Below, one piece after another: positions 9,357 to 17,569 of a DNA stretch of 64,000 bases. The notes under the pieces were generated by a model. The model searched no databases and had not been told where the DNA came from. It saw only the letters and a list, made by a program, of their open reading frames with translations. Position numbers and translations under genes: made by a program. The number at the start of each line of letters is the position of its first letter. Position 1 is the first letter of the stretch. This DNA is from CAVQCT01 sp964371785 (GTDB taxonomy: Bacteria > Zixibacteria > MSB-5A5 > GN15 > FEB-12): positions 529,442-593,441 of the forward strand of contig CAYJOL010000001.1 of the NCBI GenBank assembly GCA_964371785.1. Direction: 5' to 3'.

Positions 9357-10867
9357 TTCTCCCGTTCAGTTTCTGTCTGAGTGAAACCCATGTCAGCAAG
9401 AATTTTCGAAGCAACATCAATATCGTTATAGGGGTGCTTGACACCCTTTATTTCCTGGTAGTTTTCGGCGCCTTTACCTGCCAGCAGGACGGCGTCGCCG
9501 GATTTCGCCATATCGAAAATCAGCCTGATCGCCTCAGTGCGATCGGGACACACCTCATAATTTTTACCAACCAGACCCGGTTTGATTTCCTCAATAATTG
9601 TCATTGGTTCCTCGGAACGAGGATTATCCGAGGTGACAATCGCGAAATCGGCGTAGGTCGTGGCGGCACGTCCCATAAGCGGACGTTTCCCTTTATCGCG
9701 ATCGCCCCCGCATCCGAAAAGGATGAGGAGCCTGCCGGATGTAATCTCTCGCGCCGACTGACACAGTCGCTCGATCGCGTCGGGCGTGTGAGCATAGTCA
9801 ACATAGATCGCGAACGGCTGTCCCTTGGCGACAAAATTGAAGCGTCCCGGTATTGAGCTGGTGGATTCCAGTCCCGCAACCACGGTGTCGAGATCGACGC
9901 CACAAGCCAGGCCGCCCGCCGCCGCCGCCAGGGCATTGCTTAGATTGAACTTCCCGGGAAGATGAAAGTCCACCGTCGCCGAACCCATCGGAGTCATGAG
10001 GTCGAAAATAGTGAGATGCGGTTGAATTTCATAATTGCTGCAGTAAACATCTGCGCCTCGATCACTCAGTGAATAGGTCATATAGGCGGAGCCAAATTCA
10101 CCGAAGAGCACCCTGAACTCCGGGACATCGAGATTGATCACAGCATAGCTAAGCGGACCGGTGAGCTTCTTGAGCAGAAGGCTTTTCGCCGCAAGGTAGT
10201 TTTCCATCGTGCCGTGAAAGTCCAGATGGTCGCGGGTAATATTCGTATAAACGGCCACGCGGAAGTTTATCTTGTCCACCCGATGAAGTATCAGGGCGTG
10301 GGACGAGACCTCGATTACTGCGTTCACGCAATAGTTCTTTCGCATTAGAAATAGCAAGCGCTGCATATCGAGCGCTTCGGGCGTAGTCCGCTCGGCGGCG
10401 AAAGTCTCCCCGCCGGTGTCATATAAGAGCGATGTCAGCATTCCCGTGGTCTTATTCCGCTTCTGAAGAATCTGCCGGAGCAGGAAGCAGGTGGTCGTTT
10501 TACCGTTGGTCCCGGTAACGCCGCACGCTTTCAAGTGGAAACCGGGATATCCATAAAACTTCGCGGCGACCTCCGCCATAGCCGCACGAGCGTCGGGAAC
10601 GGCAACATGATTCGCAATCATATCACAACTCTCCCGTTCGCCCATAACAGCGACCGCTCCGTTCGTCTTGGCCTGTTCGATAAAACTGTAGCCATCCTGC
10701 TTGAATCCTCTGATGGCGATAAACAACGAATGTGGTTTGAGCATCCGCGAATCATATTCAATATTCTCAATTTCGATATTCGGATCACCGGCAATCCTTG
10801 CCTGTTCCACGCCGTCTACCAGTTCGCCAAGTTTGATGGTGATCCTCCCGCTTATATTGGCTGGCAC
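9353..10867 (-). CDS. murE: UDP-MurNAc-L-Ala-D-Glu-meso-diaminopimelate ligase MurE
   Basis: Adds the third residue of the peptide stem. The ATP loop is GVTGTNGKTTTCFLLRQIL. The substrate-selecting motif is DNPRSEEP; DNPR is the form seen in enzymes that use meso-diaminopimelate rather than lysine, so this organism probably has a DAP-type wall (inference from family knowledge). The lysine expected to be carbamylated lies in the middle domain. The start is a GTG at 10867, overlapping the ftsI stop by 16 bases. Length is 504 residues. Confidence 0.95.
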   Translation of the reverse strand: MPANISGRITIKLGELVDGVEQARIAGDPNIEIENIEYDSRMLKPHSLFIAIRGFKQDGYSFIEQAKTNGAVAVMGERESCDMIANHVAVPDARAAMAEVAAKFYGYPGFHLKACGVTGTNGKTTTCFLLRQILQKRNKTTGMLTSLLYDTGGETFAAERTTPEALDMQRLLFLMRKNYCVNAVIEVSSHALILHRVDKINFRVAVYTNITRDHLDFHGTMENYLAAKSLLLKKLTGPLSYAVINLDVPEFRVLFGEFGSAYMTYSLSDRGADVYCSNYEIQPHLTIFDLMTPMGSATVDFHLPGKFNLSNALAAAAGGLACGVDLDTVVAGLESTSSIPGRFNFVAKGQPFAIYVDYAHTPDAIERLCQSAREITSGRLLILFGCGGDRDKGKRPLMGRAATTYADFAIVTSDNPRSEEPMTIIEEIKPGLVGKNYEVCPDRTEAIRLIFDMAKSGDAVLLAGKGAENYQEIKGVKHPYNDIDVASKILADMGFTQTETEREN

Positions 10868-12930
10868 TCCAGCCGGCAGACACTGTTTTCAGTTATCACC
10901 TCACCGGGCTTGATCGATTGCTCAACCACCCGACCGTTACCCTGCACCACGGGGCTTACGCCTATTAAATCGAAGAAAGCGGAGACTTCGCGAATCGACA
11001 GCCCTTTCAGGTCGGCCATCCGCGGCAGATCGGTCTGGTCAGCCTTGGTCACGACAATCACTTGTTCTCCGTCGAACGCCAATCTGTCCGGCGGCGGAAA
11101 CTGCCAGGTAATCACTCCAGCGTCGTTGCCACAGCGAAGGTCAAGTCCGGACTCTTTGGCAATCGCTTTAGCCTGGTCCAGCTGGTGCCCGAGGAGATTC
11201 GGGACGACAACGGTGTTCTGGATATTTTTCGATTGTTCGGCCACCATGCGTTCCGGCACGGTAAAGACATCTGGATTCAAAATGGTATAGCGCTCGGCTA
11301 TTTTACGGAAGATCGGCCCCGCCGTTAGACCGCCGTAATGGATCGGCTGCGGGTCCTCCAGTACAACTATTCCCGCCACCAGCGGACGTTCCGCCGGAAA
11401 GAATCCCGCGAAGCTGGCCGTGTACTTTCCTATGAAGTAGCGGTGATTCGCAAGGTCGGGAATCTGGCCCGTGCCAGTCTTGCCGGCGATGGATACGATA
11501 TCTGAATTAACAACCTCGGCTGTCCCCCTCTCTACCACTCCTCGAAGAATCGATCGAAGCGTGTCAGCCGAGGTTTCATTCATCACCTCATTGACGACAA
11601 CACTTTCGTTGCGGTCGATCACGTTGCCCTTTTCATCAACGAACCCAAGCACGATTCTTGGGCGATAGAGTTTTCCGCCATTGGCGATCGCCGCCATGGC
11701 ATCCGCCATCTGCAGCGCGCTGACGGCCACTGAGTGTCCCATAGCCAGCGCCGCAATAGTGTAATCCGACCAGCGATTCGGACGGGGGAGCATGCCCGAG
11801 GCTTCGCCCGGCCAGTCCAGCCCGGTGCGGCGACCGATCCCGAATCGTTTGATCGCATCGTACATCCCCTCTCCACCCTGCTTGATCGCCCATTTGCCCA
11901 CGCCGATGTTACTGGACAGCTCAACTATTTCCCTGAACGTGAGGAGTCCGTGCTTTTTGTCGTCGTGAAGCGTCCGGCGCCCAATCGTCCACTCACCGTT
12001 TTCGCAATCAACAGTAGTGTTATAATCAATTATTCCATCATCGATCATGCCGGCGGCAGTTACGGCCTTGAAGATGGAACCTGGCTCAAACTGGTCGGTG
12101 ATCGGCCGGAGTTTCATCGGACGGTCAGGATATGATTCTCTGGGGTCGTAGTGAGCGGCGGCGAGAATCTCGCCGTTGTTGCAGTTCAGGAGAATCGCCA
12201 TTCCGGACTTGGCGCCGTTCGTATCCACGCCGTGGCGGAGTTCCTCTTCCAGGATCTCCTGAAGTCGCCAGTCTATTGTCAACACCATCGATTGCCCCGG
12301 CACCGGCTTCACCAAGGCCGATTCTTTGACGCGGAAAGTGTTCCGCAATCCGTCGCGCTTGATGTCGGCGTACCCCTTCTGTCCGGCCAGGATGGAATCA
12401 TAGTACAATTCGAGACCGGATTGTCCTTTGCCGTCGATATCGGTGAATCCGATAATCTGCTTGCCAACCAGATCGAAGGGATAATCTCTTTGGGAGTCCT
12501 GGCGGATATACAGCCCCTCGGGAGCATCGTTTTCGACTCGAGCCGCCAGCGCGTCATCCAAACGCCGGTCTATCCACCGGAACTTCCTCACTTCCAGACC
12601 ATACTTCCGAATAGCTGTACCGTTCGGGAGATGGTAAATCTTCTCCAGGTACGCGGCGACTCGACGAAGCTCCCGTTTACTGTCCGCCCAGGCATATAGC
12701 GATGACGCAACAACATTGTTGGCCACCACCTGCCCGTTGCGGTCGTAGAGGATGCCGCGCCAGGCAGGGATCGAAATCTTCCCGGATGACTGGCGTTCCA
12801 CTATGGCGCTGTACTCGGCCGATTTATAGATTTGAAGGTGCACAAGTCTGCCTAACGCCAGAACGAACGATGTGCAGACGATGACAAACAAAAAACCCAG
12901 TCTGAGGCTTTCCTGACGGGTGCGGCTCAT
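10852..12930 (-). CDS. ftsI: Septal transpeptidase FtsI/PBP2B type with PASTA domains
   Basis: Class B penicillin-binding protein that cross-links peptidoglycan at the septum with FtsW. A membrane segment at about residues 10-30 anchors it. The dimerisation domain follows, then the transpeptidase domain with SIFK at 285-288, SSN at 339-341 and KTGT at 484-487, which are the three catalytic motifs. After about residue 570 come two PASTA-like repeats (VVPNLLGHQLDQAKAIAKES and a second starting MADLKGLSIREV). PASTA-bearing FtsI is usual in Gram-positives and several deep Gram-negative phyla but not in E. coli. Length is 692 residues. Confidence 0.95.
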   Translation of the reverse strand: MSRTRQESLRLGFLFVIVCTSFVLALGRLVHLQIYKSAEYSAIVERQSSGKISIPAWRGILYDRNGQVVANNVVASSLYAWADSKRELRRVAAYLEKIYHLPNGTAIRKYGLEVRKFRWIDRRLDDALAARVENDAPEGLYIRQDSQRDYPFDLVGKQIIGFTDIDGKGQSGLELYYDSILAGQKGYADIKRDGLRNTFRVKESALVKPVPGQSMVLTIDWRLQEILEEELRHGVDTNGAKSGMAILLNCNNGEILAAAHYDPRESYPDRPMKLRPITDQFEPGSIFKAVTAAGMIDDGIIDYNTTVDCENGEWTIGRRTLHDDKKHGLLTFREIVELSSNIGVGKWAIKQGGEGMYDAIKRFGIGRRTGLDWPGEASGMLPRPNRWSDYTIAALAMGHSVAVSALQMADAMAAIANGGKLYRPRIVLGFVDEKGNVIDRNESVVVNEVMNETSADTLRSILRGVVERGTAEVVNSDIVSIAGKTGTGQIPDLANHRYFIGKYTASFAGFFPAERPLVAGIVVLEDPQPIHYGGLTAGPIFRKIAERYTILNPDVFTVPERMVAEQSKNIQNTVVVPNLLGHQLDQAKAIAKESGLDLRCGNDAGVITWQFPPPDRLAFDGEQVIVVTKADQTDLPRMADLKGLSIREVSAFFDLIGVSPVVQGNGRVVEQSIKPGEVITENSVCRLECQPI

Positions 12931-13421
12931 TTACCCCCCCACCGGTTCAGCGTCGAATCGACTCGAATCCGCTCGACACTCTCCGCATTAGCCGTTGCGG
13001 ATGTTACAACGGGCATATACTTCGTCACTCTCTTTATCGCCGAGAACATCTGCTCCAGTTCATCCGGCGGGGGCGTAACTTCCCTCTCCTTGACCAAAGT
13101 AAGCATCCGGTCGGCCGCCACCGGCTTCAACCCGAGGGTATCTTCAGCGTAGGCCTCGATTCGACTCGCCATCGCCAGCGTCGCCATTTCCGAATAGAGC
13201 TTCTTTTTGGTATCAAGGATGTCCGCATTTTCTTTCTTCAGAATAGCGACTTCGCGTACAAGTTCCATCACTTTCACCCGTTGCCATATATGCACACACG
13301 CGGCGCACAGTACGGTCGTGAATAGAAGGACAGCGGGAAAGTATCGATGCGTGCGAATTCGATTGAAGATGGAGGACTTGATTTCGATAGTCTCTTTGAA
13401 CTGCCGTATCGGTCTTTTCAT
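12927..13421 (-). CDS. ftsL: FtsL-like divisome protein
   Basis: Small bitopic protein with a basic N-terminus, one membrane segment at about residues 26-42 (FPAVLLFTTVLCAACVH) and a coiled-coil region after it (VMELVREVAILKKEN), as in FtsL, which pairs with FtsB and FtsQ. I chose the ATG at 13421 (164 residues) because it lies one base past the rsmH stop. A longer frame reaching 13646 only reads through rsmH. The residues after about 100 extend beyond the usual length of FtsL and are unconserved. The call rests on topology and on the location between rsmH and ftsI. Confidence 0.85.
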   Translation of the reverse strand: MKRPIRQFKETIEIKSSIFNRIRTHRYFPAVLLFTTVLCAACVHIWQRVKVMELVREVAILKKENADILDTKKKLYSEMATLAMASRIEAYAEDTLGLKPVAADRMLTLVKEREVTPPPDELEQMFSAIKRVTKYMPVVTSATANAESVERIRVDSTLNRWGGK

Positions 13422-13422
13422 A

Positions 13423-14370
13423 TCAGATCCTCTCGGCAACCCTGAGTTTGGCCGACCGGGCGCGGCTATTGTTTGCAATTTCGCCGGGCTGAGGCCTAAC
13501 GGCCTTGCGGGTGACCAGCTTAAGCGTTGGGACATTGCCGCATACACAGATTTCAAATTCCGGAGGGCAGGTACATCCTTTGACCTGCCGCTGAAAGAAC
13601 CGCTTGACGATGCGATCTTCGAGTGAGTGATAGGTAAGCACCGCAATTCGTCCGCCGGTCTTAAGCAGCTGGACGGTCTTAGGGAGCATCTCCACGAGTT
13701 GTTCCAGTTCGCGGTTCACCGCTATACGAAACGCCTGGAAGACCCGGGCAAGCGACTTGGTCTGATGCGGCGGGCGGGCGATACTATTGACGATGGCGGT
13801 TAGTTGTGAGGTGGTGCGAATCATCCGTACTCGTCTTTCCGTGACAATGGCCCTGGCAATTCTCCCCGCGTTCTTCTCTTCGCCGTAGTCCCTGATTATG
13901 GCGGTCAGCCGCCTCTCATCAAGCTCGTTTATCAGATCCGCTGCCGTGCTGTCGCCCGATTGCGGATCAAAGCGCATATCCAGGGGTCCCTCATGGCGAA
14001 ACGAAAACCCGCGCTGTGGATCGTCCAGTTGCAGTGACGAGACTCCCAAATCCAGCAGAATCCCATCAAACTGTTCGTCTTCAAAATCCTTTTTTACAAT
14101 ATCGTCAATGCTTACGTAGGAGGCGCAAATCAGGGCTTTTAGCTGCGAGTACTGACTCAGATATCGCTGAGCTTGTGCAAGGGCTTCAGAGTCTCTATCA
14201 ATTCCGTATACGCGTGCCTTTTGGGTTAATGCTCCAGCAATCGCTCCAAGGTGTCCGCCCAGCCCGGCAGTTAAGTCTAAGTACGCACCTTCCTGATTTA
14301 TCACCAGATGGCTGACCACTTCCTCGGTCATGACCGGACGGTGGCCGCCATTACTCATCGTCTTGACCAT
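13423..14370 (-). CDS. rsmH: 16S rRNA (cytosine1402-N4)-methyltransferase RsmH
   Basis: SAM-dependent methyltransferase modifying C1402 of 16S rRNA, formerly MraW. The N-terminal HRPVMTEEVV and the SAM loop YLDLTAGLGGH are diagnostic, as are the middle motif DGILLDLGVSSLQLD and the C-terminal VLTYHSLEDRIVKRFF. The start is uncertain among a GTG at 14373, an ATG at 14370 and an ATG at 14358; the last is nearest to the conserved N-terminus, and all overlap the mraZ end. It is the second gene of the dcw operon. Confidence 0.95.
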   Translation of the reverse strand: MVKTMSNGGHRPVMTEEVVSHLVINQEGAYLDLTAGLGGHLGAIAGALTQKARVYGIDRDSEALAQAQRYLSQYSQLKALICASYVSIDDIVKKDFEDEQFDGILLDLGVSSLQLDDPQRGFSFRHEGPLDMRFDPQSGDSTAADLINELDERRLTAIIRDYGEEKNAGRIARAIVTERRVRMIRTTSQLTAIVNSIARPPHQTKSLARVFQAFRIAVNRELEQLVEMLPKTVQLLKTGGRIAVLTYHSLEDRIVKRFFQRQVKGCTCPPEFEICVCGNVPTLKLVTRKAVRPQPGEIANNSRARSAKLRVAERI

Positions 14371-14827
14371 CACCGGTCATAAAGAGTCGTTCCGCGACTT
14401 CTTCATAACTCCCCGGGTACTGCTCCTGGTAGTAGCCGTAACGGTCAGGATTCCAAATTTCAATAGACCGGTTCACGCCGAGCACCAGAAGCTCCTTCTT
14501 GAGCGAGGCTTCGGTTATCAAGTGCGCCGGAATCAGAATGCGACCGTTTTTATCCGGGGATACGATGGTCGCCGCCGAATAGAATCGACGGCTGAAAAAG
14601 CGAAAGTCCTTTTTGGTGAAATTAAGCGACGAGAGGCGTTTTTGTATCTCCGCCCACTCAGCTTCGGGATACAGAGCGAGACATCCTTCGAGGCCTTTGG
14701 TGAGAATCAACTCCCCTTCGAGCAACGGCTTCTGCGAGCTGTCCGTGACGCTCCTGAGCTTGGCCGGCAGGGCAAAGCGCCCTTTGTCGTCCAATGTCGT
14801 CTGGTACTGGCCGTAGAATCCGCCCAA
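14351..14827 (-). CDS. mraZ: Transcriptional regulator MraZ
   Basis: DNA-binding regulator of the dcw operon, with two SpoVT/AbrB-like halves that in this family form a ring and bind GTGG-type repeats before mraZ. The first half has YQTTLDDKGRFALPAKLR and the second has VSPDKNGRILIPAHL, the paired DKxGR motifs. An annotation may extend the frame to 15082, but the family starts just before FYGQYQTTLDDKG. A TTG at 14827 has GGAGG five bases upstream, giving 158 residues, close to the usual 145-155. It is the promoter-proximal gene of the cluster and probably regulates itself. Confidence 0.93.
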   Translation of the reverse strand: MGGFYGQYQTTLDDKGRFALPAKLRSVTDSSQKPLLEGELILTKGLEGCLALYPEAEWAEIQKRLSSLNFTKKDFRFFSRRFYSAATIVSPDKNGRILIPAHLITEASLKKELLVLGVNRSIEIWNPDRYGYYQEQYPGSYEEVAERLFMTGDGQDDE

Positions 14828-14835
14828 GCAATCCT

Positions 14836-14856
14836 CCACTTTGTTCCACTGTCCAC
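14836..14856 (-). promoter_or_regulatory. GTGG repeats before mraZ (possible MraZ boxes)
   Basis: Three GTGG units stand on the minus strand with starts 7 and 10 bases apart, directly after the promoter; further GTG units (AGTGGGG, AGTGATT, TGGTGTT) lie within the promoter. MraZ is known to bind tandem GTGG-like repeats of about 10-base period. The last unit also supplies the GGAGG ribosome site, so binding could affect both transcription and the leader. Spacing is not perfectly regular. Confidence 0.4.
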
Positions 14857-14870
14857 CAAAAACACCATAA

Positions 14871-14898
14871 ATAATCACTTTCCCCCCACTATTGTCAA
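14871..14898 (-). promoter_or_regulatory. Putative sigma70-type promoter of the dcw operon
   Basis: On the minus strand a perfect TTGACA (14898-14893) is followed after 16 bases by GATTAT (14876-14871), which matches the -10 consensus at four of six positions. Transcription would start near 14864, about 37 bases before the mraZ start. A gene-free region lies upstream, which fits a main operon promoter. Confidence 0.6.
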
Positions 14899-15244
14899 GG
14901 CTTTTTTTGAAGAAATTTAAGAAAAAGAGGCGGCCTAAGCTTTGTTTAAGCAACGAGTAACGACCTGCCAAAATTCGTAGAATCGGTAACCTTATGGTCC
15001 GCCCAAGACTCCCGGATTTATGCCTTTTCTTCCCACTTTGTGGTGATTGTCGTTGCCCCGGACTCGATGGAAACCTCCCCACAGTTTTGGATTTCCTCGC
15101 CGGTTCGCCTACCGAAACATCACTCGGTGATGCACCGCAATCTACTACCCTACAGTAAGTTACGGAAGAACTAAAGCTGTCGGATGAGGCGGCGGCACAG
15201 TTGCACTTAGATAGTGGTGGTTATGAATGAAACAGGAGGAAACC
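14899..15244. other. Gene-free divergent region between mraZ and the C25 protease
   Basis: About 345 bases separate the mraZ promoter from the plus-strand protease gene. I see no supported gene here. There is a small perfect hairpin, CATCAC-TCG-GTGATG, at 15118-15132. No clear promoter for the protease could be assigned by eye. AGGAGGA at 15234-15240 is its ribosome-binding site. Confidence 0.5.
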
Positions 15245-17569
15245 GTGAATTTTCGCCGATATATCACCCTCATCGTTGGCCTGAGTGTTCTCGCCACCAT
15301 GCGGGTGAATTCAACGACAATCGATGAGTCCTCTGACAGCCCGTCGGTAGTGATATTAGGTGAGAAGACATCGGTCTCTATCCATGGATTCGATACGATA
15401 GAACTTGGTATAGACGTTTCGCTTCCGATGAAGACATTCCTCGTTGAGCTTTCAGGTGTTGACACGTCGCACGTATTTGCCGTGTCGGTCGGCCTGAGCA
15501 TGTCGATTGGTCGGACAGATCCGGCTCTACTGTACAGAGACATCCCCACGTCGGACCGATCAGATAAGTACCCGGGCATACAATCGTCGATTGCAGAAGC
15601 GAGACTTGGCACTCAGACGATACACCTTATTGACTTCGTGGAGTCAGACGGCCGACATTATGCGCGACTGATCTATTTTCCGGTTACCGTTGACAGCACT
15701 GGAACCTTGACGTTCAATCAGCGTGTCGATCTATCGCTCGACGACCGCCCTCTCGCCCCTCAGAATCTGCTCTCAGCGGACATCTTGAGGCCGGCGTATA
15801 ACGGGAAGACTGAACGGTCTCCCCTCTCACAGGCATCGACTGACCCACGATATCTTATTGTCACAAGTTTGCCTCTCCAAGCTTCGTTTGAGCGCCTTGC
15901 CCGGTACAAACGTGAGACCGGATATGATGCCCGAGTGGAGATAATCGACGACATCCTCGCCGGTTACTCAGGCCGCGATGACGCCGAACGCCTGAGAGAA
16001 CGACTGAAGGATTTTTATTTCGAGGGAGGCTTGTACGTGTTGCTGGCAGGCGACGAAACACAATTGCCAATAAGATATGCCTATCCCACAATGACCCAAA
16101 CTATGCCCGCCATGGCTGACCTTCAGGTGTGTGACCTCTACTTCGCCGATATGACCGGCGACTGGGATTCCGATAGCGACGGTGTCTGGGGCGAAAAATA
16201 CGCTGATCAACCCGACTTGACTCCCGAACTGCTCGTAGGGCGCCTTCCCTTCTCAAGCCCCGCCGAGGCCGACAACTACGTGAATAAACTGATCGGCTAT
16301 GAAACGAATCCGGGAAACGGCGATGAATCTTACCTGACCAGAGCGTTCTTCTTTTCATCCGACCAAATGCGCGACTACGGTGATATCGGCGAGCATGGTA
16401 CCATTGCGGTGGCATTTCCCACGAATTTCCAAGTCGACACCTCCAACGGTATCGAACAGGCTCACGGCGATGACCCAAATCCATCCAACAAATCAGCCAC
16501 TGAGCTTCTACCGATCCTCTCCAGCGGATATGGGATTGTTAACGTCATAGCGCATGGGAGATCAGATGCTTTCGGCGTAAGGACTGCAGGATATAACGAT
16601 TGGCCCAAGTCCTACTTGACGACCATTGACGAAGGTGGTACGAACGGGAATGTAAACGGCCTGGATCCGAACGGAAAGATATCGTTCTACTATTCGTTGG
16701 CTTGCGACAATGGCGGGTTCGACCTCGATCAGCCCCCGATAAGCGAGCCCAACCCGAATCTGGTCGAAGCTTTACTTGGAGTCTCCAATGCAGGCGCGGT
16801 CGGGTTTGTAGCTCACTCACGGTGGGGCTGGATCAGTTCCAGTCACCTCGTGCAGAAGACATTCTTCGATTCTCTTTTCTCTCATCCGGGTCGCCCGGCG
16901 GTTCTTTCGTTGTATGATGCCAAAGCTGAATACTATTACTATCGGGATCAGATTTACGGCATCAACTACTATGGTGACCCAACGGTCAGCGTCTACACAT
17001 CTGTTCCCCGTCGCCTGATTCTGGCGACCACATATTCGAACGCTGTTTTGACAGCTACAGTGACCGATGGTATTGATGTCGTTCCGGGAACTGCGGTGAT
17101 ACTCAGCATGAACGGCGAGGTTATATCTGAGAATCTGACTGGCCCTTCAGGACAGGCTCAGTTCGCGATTGATTTGTACCAGGACAGCACTTATACCCTG
17201 GCGGCGCTCAAGGACGGGGCGACCATCGGATTGATTTCACTCACTCCATCTATTGTAACTGACGTACATGACGGAGACAACCAGCTTCCATCCCATTTCG
17301 CCCTGTCTCAGAATTATCCTAACCCGTTTAATCCGTCGACTACCATAGGGTTCGACTTGCCGAAGCGAAGCAGGATATCTCTTGAAATCTCAAACTCTCT
17401 GGGGCAGAAGGTCCGAACTTTGGCCGACAGATCGTTCACGGGTGGGCATCACGAGGTCGTCTGGGATGGTACGGCCGACGACCGGACACCTGTAGCCAGC
17501 GGTATCTATTTCTATCGACTGGCAGCTGAGGGCAATGTCGCCACCAAGAAAATGCTGCTCGTTAAGTAA
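15245..17569 (+). CDS. Secreted gingipain-like C25 cysteine protease with type IX-style sorting domain
   Basis: Secreted endopeptidase of family C25. The GTG at 15245 is chosen because AGGAGGA ends five bases before it; an ATG 18 bases earlier overlaps that site. The product of 774 residues opens with a signal peptide (RRYITLIVGLSVLATM), followed by a propeptide-like domain. The catalytic region has NVIAHGRSD with histidine about 437 and YYSLACDNGGF with cysteine about 487, the gingipain His-Cys pair. The last 90 residues form an FlgD/Por-type sorting domain with NYPNPFNPSTTIGF, a closing SGIYFYRL and a basic end. It stands alone between the dcw operon and a glycosyltransferase pair. Whether it leaves by a type IX system cannot be judged here since no secretion genes are visible. 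Confidence 0.85.
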   Translation: MNFRRYITLIVGLSVLATMRVNSTTIDESSDSPSVVILGEKTSVSIHGFDTIELGIDVSLPMKTFLVELSGVDTSHVFAVSVGLSMSIGRTDPALLYRDIPTSDRSDKYPGIQSSIAEARLGTQTIHLIDFVESDGRHYARLIYFPVTVDSTGTLTFNQRVDLSLDDRPLAPQNLLSADILRPAYNGKTERSPLSQASTDPRYLIVTSLPLQASFERLARYKRETGYDARVEIIDDILAGYSGRDDAERLRERLKDFYFEGGLYVLLAGDETQLPIRYAYPTMTQTMPAMADLQVCDLYFADMTGDWDSDSDGVWGEKYADQPDLTPELLVGRLPFSSPAEADNYVNKLIGYETNPGNGDESYLTRAFFFSSDQMRDYGDIGEHGTIAVAFPTNFQVDTSNGIEQAHGDDPNPSNKSATELLPILSSGYGIVNVIAHGRSDAFGVRTAGYNDWPKSYLTTIDEGGTNGNVNGLDPNGKISFYYSLACDNGGFDLDQPPISEPNPNLVEALLGVSNAGAVGFVAHSRWGWISSSHLVQKTFFDSLFSHPGRPAVLSLYDAKAEYYYYRDQIYGINYYGDPTVSVYTSVPRRLILATTYSNAVLTATVTDGIDVVPGTAVILSMNGEVISENLTGPSGQAQFAIDLYQDSTYTLAALKDGATIGLISLTPSIVTDVHDGDNQLPSHFALSQNYPNPFNPSTTIGFDLPKRSRISLEISNSLGQKVRTLADRSFTGGHHEVVWDGTADDRTPVASGIYFYRLAAEGNVATKKMLLVK

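Noticed and set aside
13424..13646. Longer FtsL reading from 13646
   Set aside because: It lies wholly inside rsmH; the ATG one base after the rsmH stop gives the normal protein.
14828..15082. Longer MraZ reading of 243 residues
   Set aside because: The added part covers the promoter and leader; the conserved N-terminus begins at the TTG with GGAGG.
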